Positions 57,591-64,000 of a stretch of 64,000 bases of DNA are shown piece after piece. Position numbers and translations under genes: made by a program. The stretch comes from UMGS755 sp045590535 (lineage in GTDB: Bacteria > Bacillota > Clostridia > UBA1381 > UBA9506): contig JAZNRE010000005.1 in NCBI GenBank assembly GCA_045590535.1, positions 1 to 64,000 of the forward strand, given 5' to 3'. The first letter of the stretch is position 1. Each line of letters starts with the position of its first letter. Under the pieces are notes generated by a model that saw only the letters and a program-made list of their open reading frames with translations, was not told the origin of the DNA and did not search any database.

Positions 57591-58466
57591 GTGGAAATTA
57601 AAATCTATGTAGATGTTTTGTTTTTCATCAATCTTCTGTTTAATTATTTGCTGCTTTGGTTCACCGGCCTTCTGCTTCGTCAGTCTGTTTCCAATGGGCG
57701 CCTTTTTGCCTCTGCCTCTTTGGGTGCCCTCTATGCCGTGTGCATCTTTTTTTTGCCAGTAGCCGTGTTTTATGCCCTGCCGGGAAAGCTTCTCTTTGGC
57801 ATGCTAATGGTCTTTTTGGCTTTTCGCCCCCATTCTCTTTTGGCATGGCTCAAATGCAGTTGTGTGTTTTTTGCAGCGGTATTTATTGTAGGGGGTGCGG
57901 CTTTGTGTTTCGTCTTTTTTAGTGGCGAAAAAGCATTACAGGGCATTCTCTATCGTAATGGCGCTCTTTATATGAATCTGCCGATTTCTCTTTTGCTTTT
58001 TCTGTTTGCTCTTTGCTATAGCATTTTAAAGGTTGCCTTTTCACTAGGCGCCAAAGTGAATGCGGCAGGGAGGCAAACAGTGCCCCTACTTGTTGTTTTA
58101 GGCAACCGTTCTGTGCGGCTGCGGGGCTTTTATGACAGCGGAAACCTATTGCAAGACCGACACGGTCGTGGCGTGATGATAACAGAAAAAAAGCGGGTTG
58201 CCCCGCTTTTTAAAAATCAAGAAAAACTAAAAGCATCCCCGGCCCAATTCCGTTTTAAAACACTAAAGGGTCAGGGAAAACTGCAGGGCTTTTGGCCCGA
58301 TGCCATCTATCGTGAAGAGGGACGAAGGTTAATCCCGGTTGCGCCCTGCTATGTGGCCGTCACGGATGAGCCGTTAAATTATTATCATAACTGGGACACA
58401 ATTTTGCCCAACAATTTTGAGGGAGTGGAAAAGAATGAAACGAAAACGCATGAAGCAGTTATTTAA
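57591..58466 (+). CDS. spoIIGA: Sporulation sigma-E factor-processing peptidase
   Basis: This 291-residue membrane protease has about five N-terminal helices (YVDVLFFINLLFNYLLLWFTG through residues ~155) and a C-terminal cytosolic aspartic-protease domain with the active-site GFYDSGNLL (the DSGN loop). It cuts the pro-peptide off pro-sigma-E in the mother cell after a signal from SpoIIR. The start is GTG 57591, 8 nt after GGAGG. Its end overlaps the sigE start by 32 nt, so the two are translationally linked. Confidence 0.93.
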   Translation: MEIKIYVDVLFFINLLFNYLLLWFTGLLLRQSVSNGRLFASASLGALYAVCIFFLPVAVFYALPGKLLFGMLMVFLAFRPHSLLAWLKCSCVFFAAVFIVGGAALCFVFFSGEKALQGILYRNGALYMNLPISLLLFLFALCYSILKVAFSLGAKVNAAGRQTVPLLVVLGNRSVRLRGFYDSGNLLQDRHGRGVMITEKKRVAPLFKNQEKLKASPAQFRFKTLKGQGKLQGFWPDAIYREEGRRLIPVAPCYVAVTDEPLNYYHNWDTILPNNFEGVEKNETKTHEAVI

Positions 58467-59172
58467 CTTTACGGCTTTCAAACAAACCGCTATTTTCAAA
58501 TGGATTGTGGGTGGTGATACCCCCGTTTTATACATTGGCGGCAGCCAGGCTTTGCCGGCTCCCCTTTCGTCTGACGAAGAAGCCGCTCTTTTAGAACAAT
58601 TAACCTCCGACACACCGGAGGTCAAAAAAACATTGATTGAACGCAATTTAAGGCTTGTGGTGTATGTGGCACGAAAATTTGAAAACACCGGAGTTAACAT
58701 TGAAGATTTAATCTCCATCGGCTCCATTGGTCTGATTAAAGCCATTAACACCTTTGATACGGGAAAGAACATCAAGCTTGCAACCTATGCCTCCCGCTGT
58801 ATCGAAAACGAAATTCTCATGTATCTGCGCAAAAACCATAACATTAAAACCGAGGTATCCATTGATGAGCCTTTAAACACCGATTGGGACGGCAACGAGC
58901 TGCTCCTGTCCGATGTGCTGGGCACCGATACCGATGAGATTTCCCACCGCATTGAAGAAGAGGTTGACCGCCAGCTTTTATATAGCGCCATCAATCGCCT
59001 TTCTTCAAGAGAGCGACAAATCATGGAACTGCGCTTTGGACTTCGCTCCGGCAACGAAAAAACACAAAAAGAAGTGGCCGACAAGCTGGGCATTTCCCAG
59101 TCTTACATCTCAAGACTGGAAAAGCGCATCATCGGCCGACTTAAAATTGAATTTGCCAAGTTAATGCAGTGA
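58435..59172 (+). CDS. sigE: RNA polymerase sporulation-specific sigma-E factor
   Basis: This 245-residue sigma-70 family factor has a basic, amphipathic N-terminal pro-sequence (~1-33; MKRKRMKQLFNFTAFKQ) followed by the conserved YIGGSQALPAPLSSDEE, region 2 (NLRLVVYVARKFENTGVNIEDLISIGSIGLIKA read in parts; TYASRCIENEILMYLR) and region 4 (SSRERQIMELRFGL and QKEVADKLGISQSYISRLEKR). ATG 58435 follows GGAG by 9 nt. It activates early mother-cell genes, probably including the sigma-E-like promoters upstream of yabP and the gene at 213. sigG, often next in clostridia, is not here. Confidence 0.95.
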   Translation: MKRKRMKQLFNFTAFKQTAIFKWIVGGDTPVLYIGGSQALPAPLSSDEEAALLEQLTSDTPEVKKTLIERNLRLVVYVARKFENTGVNIEDLISIGSIGLIKAINTFDTGKNIKLATYASRCIENEILMYLRKNHNIKTEVSIDEPLNTDWDGNELLLSDVLGTDTDEISHRIEEEVDRQLLYSAINRLSSRERQIMELRFGLRSGNEKTQKEVADKLGISQSYISRLEKRIIGRLKIEFAKLMQ

Positions 59173-60021
59173 GACAGTTTTAGCCATGAAGTCTACATAT
59201 TGGTCAATTACATCAATATCCGTTAAATGGTAGAGCATCCTTGCTCCCACAACATCTTCAATCTCGCCCAGCATGGGCTGACCCTTTGAATAAAGCAGGT
59301 CAATACCGGCAAAGCCCAGTGGTAAATGGTCTGTTATGGTGCGAACAATATGCATCTCTTCCTGGGTCAGTGTTTTTTGTTCGGCCCTGCCGCCTAAGCA
59401 GTAGTTGCTGCGAAAATCATCATCACGCATGCGGAGCATGGCACACACAACCTCACCGCCCACAACATAAACCCGCAAATCGCGACCCAAATCGGCAACC
59501 GGCTTTTGCAATAAAAAGCTTGCATGAGCATAGCCGGTGAGTTTATCCGCTAAATCCGAGGGGCTTTCAACCCATAAAACATCCTGGCCCCCATGACCGT
59601 CCCGAGGCTTCATCACCAAGGGAAAGCCCAAGTCTATGCCAATTTCCATGGCGCTGTTACGGGTTGCCACACGGGTAACTGGCGTGGGAATGCCTAAAGA
59701 AGCCGCAAACTGCAAGGTTTTCAGCTTATCATTGGCTAAAAGTGACACTCGGGCGCTGTTAAAAAGCCGACAGCCCATGGCCTCTAAATGTGCCGAAAAT
59801 ATAGGTTCCGTTGCCCGCATAATCACAAAGTCGGGCAATTTTTTTATGTCTTTTTTTGCATAAGACAAATAAAGGCCGTTTTCCGCCGTGCCCCAAGAAA
59901 AATCTTCATAATAGCAAAGTGACATTTGAATGTTTCGTTTTTCGCATGCCTGCCTGTAAAAAGAGATGGCATGGTGATTGCGCTCTGCTTCCCCGCGGGT
60001 GTAAATCAGCCAACAAGTCAT
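59161..60021 (-). CDS. RimK-like ATP-grasp ligase (second of a pair)
   Basis: This 286-residue ATP-grasp protein has PLVMKPRDGHGGQDVLWVES, the glycine-rich ATP loop, LLQKPVADLGRDLRVYVVGGEVVCAMLR, and LGFAGIDLLYSKGQPMLGEIEDVVGARM. RimK-type enzymes join amino acids through acyl-phosphates. The usual metal motif ExNxN reads EIEDVVG here, a variant. It is convergent with sigE (12-nt overlap) and 19 nt downstream of its paralogue. AGGAG precedes ATG. Substrate unknown. Confidence 0.85.
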   Translation of the reverse strand: MTCWLIYTRGEAERNHHAISFYRQACEKRNIQMSLCYYEDFSWGTAENGLYLSYAKKDIKKLPDFVIMRATEPIFSAHLEAMGCRLFNSARVSLLANDKLKTLQFAASLGIPTPVTRVATRNSAMEIGIDLGFPLVMKPRDGHGGQDVLWVESPSDLADKLTGYAHASFLLQKPVADLGRDLRVYVVGGEVVCAMLRMRDDDFRSNYCLGGRAEQKTLTQEEMHIVRTITDHLPLGFAGIDLLYSKGQPMLGEIEDVVGARMLYHLTDIDVIDQYVDFMAKTVSLH

Positions 60022-60040
60022 GCCTCTTCACTCCTTTTTA

Positions 60041-60919
60041 TTATTCTTTGTCTATTTGTTGAGCAATGTGCTGTACAATTGCCTCTGCTGTGTCAATGCC
60101 GGTACAATCGAGCAGATTTTTAAAATGGGCGTTTGAATTGATTTCGCACAAAATTGGCTCATCATTTTTACCAAACAAAAGGTCGACTCCGGCAAAATCA
60201 AGCCCCAGAGTCCGGCACGCCTTTATGGCCATTTCTTTTTGGGCTTCTGTGGGGGTGTAGGCCTTCATGCTGCCCCCGGCGGTGACATTGGCACGAAAAT
60301 CGCCTTTTTCATTGTAGCGCAGCATGGCGGCAACCACCCGGTCCCCCACCACCTGCAGGCGCACATCCCGTCCCACACTTTCTTTCACAAAAGCCTGCAT
60401 GATAAAGGGTGTGGCACCCAAGGTTTTAACAATTTTCTCTGCCTCTTTTTGCGAATGAGCCAAAAAAACCTGACTGCCAAAGGAGCCAAAGCAGGCCTTA
60501 ATCACCATAGGCCAGCCTAACTGCTCCCCTGCTTTTTCAATAAAGGATAGATCTGTGTAACCCACAGCATCATAGGTCATGGGTGCACAAATGGTATCGG
60601 GCATGGGTACTTTTCCCGCCAGTGCCACATGGGTCAGACTTTTATCGTCACACACCATAACCGCATGAGCCGGGTTAAAAAGCCGCAAACCCATATTTTC
60701 CAGCGAAAGAGCCAGGCGAATGTCTTTATCCCAAAACAGGCCAAAATCCGGCAAATTCTCTTTTGAAAAGCCTTTGCCGATGATGTGCAAAAGGTCACAT
60801 CCGCTTTTCATAACGAGGTCAATGCCCTGGTCTTTTGCTGCCTGTTGCAGACGCTCATAAAGCTCTGAAAATTTATTTGTTTTTAAAAAATGATTCACAA
60901 TTAACCAGCCGGTTTTCAT
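60041..60919 (-). CDS. RimK-like ATP-grasp ligase (first of a pair)
   Basis: This 292-residue paralogue has WPMVIKACFGSFGSQVFLAHSQ, FIMQAFVKESVGRDVRLQVVGDRVVAAMLRYNEKGDFRAN (read in parts), and LGLDFAGVDLLFGKNDEPILCEINSNAHF, with the canonical EINSN metal site that the neighbour lacks. N-terminal ~100 residues are the pre-ATP-grasp fold. It begins at ATG 60919 after GGAG. Both paralogues share a perfect sigma-A promoter, so they are probably used in growing cells rather than only in sporulation. They could act as a hetero-oligomer or in series on one peptide. Confidence 0.85.
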   Translation of the reverse strand: MKTGWLIVNHFLKTNKFSELYERLQQAAKDQGIDLVMKSGCDLLHIIGKGFSKENLPDFGLFWDKDIRLALSLENMGLRLFNPAHAVMVCDDKSLTHVALAGKVPMPDTICAPMTYDAVGYTDLSFIEKAGEQLGWPMVIKACFGSFGSQVFLAHSQKEAEKIVKTLGATPFIMQAFVKESVGRDVRLQVVGDRVVAAMLRYNEKGDFRANVTAGGSMKAYTPTEAQKEMAIKACRTLGLDFAGVDLLFGKNDEPILCEINSNAHFKNLLDCTGIDTAEAIVQHIAQQIDKE

Positions 60920-60971
60920 AACACTTCTCCAAATTCTTTTGTTAGTCAAAAATGCTTATTTCATATTTACG

Positions 60972-61000
60972 ATTATAGTCCCATTCGCATGCTCTGTCAA
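60972..61000 (-). promoter_or_regulatory. Consensus sigma-A promoter of the ATP-grasp pair
   Basis: Minus strand: TTGACA (60995-61000), a 17-nt spacer and TATAAT (60972-60977). Confidence 0.85.
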
Positions 61001-61027
61001 GTCAAGGTCTTGCTTTGGGCTATAAAA

Positions 61028-61056
61028 ATCACACTTTTTCTTTTTAGGCATATAAT
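61028..61056 (+). promoter_or_regulatory. Promoter of cwlJ-gerQ, sigma-A- or sigma-E-like
   Basis: TATAAT at 61051-61056 with ATCACA 17 nt upstream reads as a weak sigma-A promoter. The same bases also read as sigma-E elements: TCACACT (61029-61035) and CATATAAT (61049-61056), 13 nt apart. In bacilli cwlJ and gerQ are mother-cell genes, which favours the second reading. Confidence 0.4.
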
Positions 61057-61104
61057 GTAAAGAACTCGGTTTCAAACCGCAGGCCATGCAAAGGAGTGTG
61101 TGAT

Positions 61105-61545
61105 ATGGCGTTTTCAGACAGAGAGCTGCTGGCAAGACTTGTACAGTGCGAAGCCGGCGGCGAGGGCGATTCGGGCATGCGGGCCGTGGCCAGCGTGGTC
61201 ATGAACCGTGTCAACGCACCGGGTGGCGAATATGCAAGAGTGGGCAGAGGCAGTCTGCGAAACATTATTTTTCAGCCAGACCAATTTACCTGCGTGAAGG
61301 AGGTGGTGGGCGGACAATATAACCGGCAAAATATTTATAACATGCGTCCTGAGGCCATTCACTATTCGATTGCCGATTGGGCCATAGCCGGCAACCGATT
61401 ATCTCCCTTGGGTCAGGCACTTTGGTTTTACAATCCGTATTCACCAACCTGCCGGCAAAACTTTCCCAGTCGCGTGGGCTACCTTACAACGCGAATTGTA
61501 GACCATTGCTTTTACAATCCGACAGATGCCTATTTTCAAACCTAA
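61105..61545 (+). CDS. cwlJ: Spore cortex-lytic hydrolase, CwlJ/SleB-like
   Basis: This 146-residue Hydrolase_2 domain protein has no signal peptide or N-terminal PG-binding repeat, so it resembles CwlJ more than SleB. Motifs: RLVQCEAGGEGDSGMRAVASVVMNRV (catalytic Glu, read in parts), FTCVKEVVGGQYNRQNIY (with the loop that in this family reads FSC), and ALWFYNPYSPTCRQNFPSRV. These lytic enzymes degrade cortex peptidoglycan during germination. AAGGAG lies 8 nt before ATG 61105. A GerQ homologue, required for CwlJ function in Bacillus, follows in the same unit. Confidence 0.88.
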   Translation: MAFSDRELLARLVQCEAGGEGDSGMRAVASVVMNRVNAPGGEYARVGRGSLRNIIFQPDQFTCVKEVVGGQYNRQNIYNMRPEAIHYSIADWAIAGNRLSPLGQALWFYNPYSPTCRQNFPSRVGYLTTRIVDHCFYNPTDAYFQT

Positions 61546-61590
61546 TGAATAAAACAGAATGAAAGGATATATGAATTCAGAAAGGACTGT

Positions 61591-62139
61591 ATGCACATGG
61601 CAAACGACACAAGGCCGATGATGACAGATGCAAACGAAGAAAGCTGGGGCGCTTATGATAACAACCATAACGCCACTGTTTATGATTATTTAAACCCTAA
61701 TTCATCAGGTGTTTATCCCCTCCCCGTTCCTGATTCAAGCTTTAGCAACAATCACGGAAATGGCGGCACATCTGCACAAAGTGGTTCAGGCAATTTTGGC
61801 CCTCAGGAATCAATGGAGGCCGTTGAAAATCCACAGAGCAACGAAGAGGTCTATCAGGGCTCCTTTGAGGCAGTTTTGGCCAATAACTTAGGCTATTATG
61901 TAACTATTGATTTTTTAATCGGCACAACCGAACTCACTTCCCGTTCCGGCATTTTATACGCTGTCGGTAACAACTTTGTGACCCTGTATGAGCCGGACAG
62001 CAATCAATACATTGTTTGTGATTTATTCTCTGTTAAATTTGTTACCTTCTTCCGTTCTGACCCCAGAAACCGACCCATGTCATATAATAATTACGGTTAT
62101 AATCGGGGCCGTTCCGGCGGAATGGGACGCCGCTACTAA
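61591..62139 (+). CDS. gerQ: Spore coat protein GerQ-like
   Basis: This 182-residue protein has a low-complexity Asn/Ser/Gly-rich N-terminal half (~1-88; NHGNGGTSAQSGSGNFG) and a GerQ C-terminal domain (~90-160; SFEAVLANNLGYYVTIDF, GILYAVGNNFVTLYEPD, YIVCDLFSVKFVTFF), then an Arg/Gly/Tyr-rich tail (NYGYNRGRSGGMGRRY). GerQ is a coat protein cross-linked during maturation and needed to hold CwlJ. cwlJ-gerQ linkage occurs in the Bacillus cereus group. ATG 61591 and ATG 61597 are both possible after AAAGGA. A strong terminator follows. Confidence 0.85.
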   Translation: MHMANDTRPMMTDANEESWGAYDNNHNATVYDYLNPNSSGVYPLPVPDSSFSNNHGNGGTSAQSGSGNFGPQESMEAVENPQSNEEVYQGSFEAVLANNLGYYVTIDFLIGTTELTSRSGILYAVGNNFVTLYEPDSNQYIVCDLFSVKFVTFFRSDPRNRPMSYNNYGYNRGRSGGMGRRY

Positions 62140-62154
62140 TACATAGACATAAAG

Positions 62155-62199
62155 AAAGAGGCCGTCTTGCTAAATGAATTTGCAAGACAGCCTCTTTTT
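62155..62199 (+). terminator. Terminator of cwlJ-gerQ
   Basis: AAAGAGGC-x-GTCTTGC / GCAAGAC-x-GCCTCTTT (62155-62196) followed by TTG; a long, strong stem. Confidence 0.9.
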
Positions 62200-62255
62200 G
62201 TTATTCACCAACGATTTTAATCAAAACTCGCTTCCTCTGTTTTCCGTCTAATTCA

Positions 62256-62981
62256 TCAAGGGGCAACGGGTGCTCTCCCAAGGGTTTTAATTAAGCAGTC
62301 TGCACTGCACTCTTCAAGTTCTAGCACGCTCTGTCCTTCATAAACATCCCACAAATAGTGGGCGTCTGAATCGGTTATCAATCGGTAAGACGAAAGCTCG
62401 GGCCAACGGGCAAGCACCTCTTTTTTGGTTGTGTTTTTCGAAATCTCTAAGGTGGTAAAGCCCAGTTCCTCCGGCACGGCACCTAAATTGGAAATAATGC
62501 TGTAGGCATCTTTATCCACATGAGCCGGCATAATCAAGCCGCCCAATGCCCGCACCCGGGGCGCTGCCTCATAAATGGAACAGCCGGAAGCCGTTGTGAG
62601 CAGCCTTTCTTCATAAGCGGTGATTTCGTCTTTTTCATTCATATAGGCCTGCTGCCCAAAAATTTCAGATCTGTTTTTTATGGGCATAGCAAAGGGCAAT
62701 AGATATGCCTCAAAGGCCTCTGCCGCTTCAATGGTGGGAAACAAGCAAACAAAATGAGCTTCTTCTGCTGTTTCAAGTTCCATGCCCGGCACAACGCAAA
62801 GCCCCTGTTCTTTGGCACAAGCCATCACCGCACGGACATTGCCCACGGTGTTATGGTCCGTCACCGCAATCATTTGCAGGCCGTTTAAAAGAGCCATGTT
62901 CACAATGTTGTTAGGGGTCATATCCATATCCCCGCAGGGCGACAGGGCGGAATGAATATGAAAATCACAGCTATACTGCAT
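62256..62981 (-). CDS. PHP-domain metal-dependent phosphoesterase
   Basis: This 241-residue protein shows all PHP metal motifs: FHIHSALSPCGD (HxH), AVTDHNTVGN, GMELETAEEAHFVCLF, PAHVDKDAYS and ITDSDAHYLWD. Such proteins hydrolyse phosphate esters with a tri-metal site; known single-domain relatives act on nucleoside 3',5'-bisphosphates or oligonucleotides. Its ATG overlaps the DRTGG gene stop (TGATG), so the gene is translationally coupled. It is the last gene of a leftward run with a hydrogenase-like protein. Confidence 0.9.
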   Translation of the reverse strand: MQYSCDFHIHSALSPCGDMDMTPNNIVNMALLNGLQMIAVTDHNTVGNVRAVMACAKEQGLCVVPGMELETAEEAHFVCLFPTIEAAEAFEAYLLPFAMPIKNRSEIFGQQAYMNEKDEITAYEERLLTTASGCSIYEAAPRVRALGGLIMPAHVDKDAYSIISNLGAVPEELGFTTLEISKNTTKKEVLARWPELSSYRLITDSDAHYLWDVYEGQSVLELEECSADCLIKTLGRAPVAP

Positions 62982-63307
62982 CAACTTTGCTGAAAAATGC
63001 GGCAGGCCGCTTCATAGGCCGAAAGTGCCGTTCCTAAAATGTTAATGCCCTGCTCCTGTGCCTTTATTTTTGTCGCCTCATCAACGCTGCGACCGTCAAC
63101 CAGCAAAATGCAGGCCGGATCGGTTAAAGCCGCCACAGCGGCAATGTTCACATTGCCCTGAATGGTGATCCACACCTGACCTTCTTCCACACGGCTCATG
63201 GCAAGGCTTAATAAATCACCAATGTAGCAACCGTCTATCTCTTTTTCCAGGTTGCCCTCTGTGATGATTTGCAAATCGTTTTTTTCAATAAATTCACGAA
63301 CTGTCAT
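62981..63307 (-). CDS. DRTGG-domain protein
   Basis: This 108-residue single DRTGG domain protein (EGNLEKEIDGCYIGDLLSLAMSRVEEGQVWITIQGN, read in parts; AVAALTDPACILLVDGR; LGTALSAYEAACRI) is a module also found in HPr kinase-related, phosphotransacetylase and CBS proteins and is thought to bind a nucleotide or regulate a partner. The start at ATG 63307 follows AAGG at 8 nt. It lies between the hydrogenase-like gene and the PHP gene, a linkage known in anaerobic Firmicutes. Confidence 0.85.
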   Translation of the reverse strand: MTVREFIEKNDLQIITEGNLEKEIDGCYIGDLLSLAMSRVEEGQVWITIQGNVNIAAVAALTDPACILLVDGRSVDEATKIKAQEQGINILGTALSAYEAACRIFQQS

Positions 63308-63312
63308 GTTTC

Positions 63313-64000
63313 TCACCTTTCGTAATATTCCCGGTCATCCGTTTTAAATGAGCCGGGCATTTCTTCTTCTAGGGCAATCATTTGCCGTGCCAGTTCTCGC
63401 ACCTTTTCACGCAGTTTATAAATGCAGTCGGTTTCGGTGGCAAAGCCACGGACAATATCTTCTGCCAGACTTTTGCAGCTGGGGGCCCCGCAGGAACCGC
63501 AATCCAGTTGCGGCAAATCTTCATAAATTTCCTGCATCCTTTCCATTTTCTGCATAGCCACGGTGATGTCATCATCCAAATTAAGCACATTGCGGTATGT
63601 AACCGGGTTATCCCATTTAAGCTCTTCGTTATCAATGGGAACCATCACGGGCTTCTGCCCTTTTTTCATAAGCTCATTGGCCAATTTTTTAATCTTTGTT
63701 TTGGCCACAAAGGTGTTATCAACCGTGAGCGGACCACCTACACAGCCGCCTGTGCAGGCCAATGCCTCAATGAAGTCCACATCAATCTTTTCATCATCTT
63801 CAATTTCTTCTAAAAGCCGCACAACATGATCAATGCCGTCCACGGCTACATACTTGTCGCTGTTTAAGGCACTTGCCTCGCCGCCGGAGGCCGCCCAGCG
63901 AACACCGGCAAAAGCGCAGGTGGATAATTCCTCCACCTTTTCAATTTTGCCCAAAATCGGCAGCAGCTTTAAATACACTTCTTTGACGGACAGCACACCG
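63313..64000 (-). CDS. [FeFe]-hydrogenase-like protein, C-terminal part (runs off right edge)
   Basis: Only the C-terminal ~229 residues are inside the window; the 5' end lies beyond 64000. It has FIEALACTGGCVGGPLTVDNT, comparable to the H-cluster L3 region ACxGGCxxG, and a C-terminal FeS domain DCGSCGAPSCKSLAEDIVRG (a 4Fe-4S site with CxxC-x4-C). This arrangement matches a group of hydrogenase-related proteins encoded with DRTGG and PHP proteins and often with an anti-sigma-like kinase, proposed to be sensory rather than catalytic. I cannot see whether the other H-cluster Cys are kept. Confidence 0.85.
   Translation of the reverse strand, partial: GVLSVKEVYLKLLPILGKIEKVEELSTCAFAGVRWAASGGEASALNSDKYVAVDGIDHVVRLLEEIEDDEKIDVDFIEALACTGGCVGGPLTVDNTFVAKTKIKKLANELMKKGQKPVMVPIDNEELKWDNPVTYRNVLNLDDDITVAMQKMERMQEIYEDLPQLDCGSCGAPSCKSLAEDIVRGFATETDCIYKLREKVRELARQMIALEEEMPGSFKTDDREYYER

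Noticed and set aside
61571..61621. A 16-codon frame with an AAAGGA-like site overlapping the gerQ start
   Set aside because: The site is close to the ATG and the peptide has no feature. It may be chance, since the gerQ start carries its own AAAGGA.
1..64000. tRNA genes, CRISPR arrays, prophage or intact insertion sequences
   Set aside because: None was seen on reading both strands. There are no regularly spaced repeats, no transposase or integrase frames, and no tRNA-like cloverleaf that I could recognise.

Overview
The window looks like a chromosomal segment of an anaerobic, endospore-forming member of the Clostridia (Firmicutes). The evidence is the sporulation genes (yabP-yabQ-divIC-yabR, spoIIGA-sigE, a two-GerMN-domain GerM, and a cwlJ-gerQ pair), an [FeFe]-hydrogenase-type protein, an indirect Asn-tRNA pathway under a T-box, many TTGACA-N17-TATAAT promoters and AGGAGG-type ribosome sites. 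Apart from one 120 bp palindromic element and two unassigned intergenic elements I see no mobile DNA, tRNA gene or CRISPR. I cannot name the species.

Layout. 1-160: a strong leftward promoter with an rRNA-type leader that runs off the left edge. 213-3299: leftward sporulation/division cluster; sigma-E-like promoters precede yabP and an unrecognised 437-residue protein. 3506-9001: rightward rRNA-type methyltransferase, two-component system and zinc/manganese ABC transporter. 9092-12103: leftward stalk-domain protein, GerM, ZapA, CarD. 12372-13650: decarboxylase sodium-pump beta subunit plus a 45-residue membrane protein. 13899-16111: membrane glycosyltransferase and a multi-Cys zinc-ribbon-like protein. 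16166-23155: GlmU-like acyltransferase, a phosphoglucosamine mutase fused to a DNA-binding domain, three M42 aminopeptidases and murD. 23373-25955: WG-repeat protein and galE. 26245-42389: a leftward run of 13 housekeeping genes (pyrH-frr-uppS-cdsA-dxr-rseP-mutL-miaA-recD2-trmR-like-pth-mfd-prsA-like). 42733-46370: polyprenyl glycosyltransferase/GtrA, an SGNH hydrolase, a diguanylate cyclase and a Cu/Zn-SOD-like protein. 46497-51685: palindromic element, then T-box-aspS::gatC-gatA-gatB. 51817-57375: GH172, ribulokinase and FucI with a divergent AraC regulator. 57591-62139: spoIIGA-sigE, an ATP-grasp pair, cwlJ-gerQ. 62256-64000: PHP protein, DRTGG protein and the 3' end of an iron hydrogenase-like gene.

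How the genes work together. Most of the window is envelope and spore biology: precursor supply (GlmM, GlmU-like, MurD, UppS, Dxr, CdsA), division (DivIC, ZapA), sporulation and germination.

Two points stand out. (1) The aspS operon encodes an AspRS-GatC fusion, a normal GatB, and a shortened GatA in which all three residues of the Ser-cisSer-Lys amidase triad appear replaced. It sits behind a T-box whose best specifier is an Asn codon. This suggests a transamidosome dedicated to Asn-tRNA(Asn) that does not make its own ammonia from glutamine. (2) GlmM carries an N-terminal XRE-type HTH domain, and its own promoter has two GCAAC/GTTGC inverted repeats next to the -35. This suggests an enzyme-regulator that may control its own gene.
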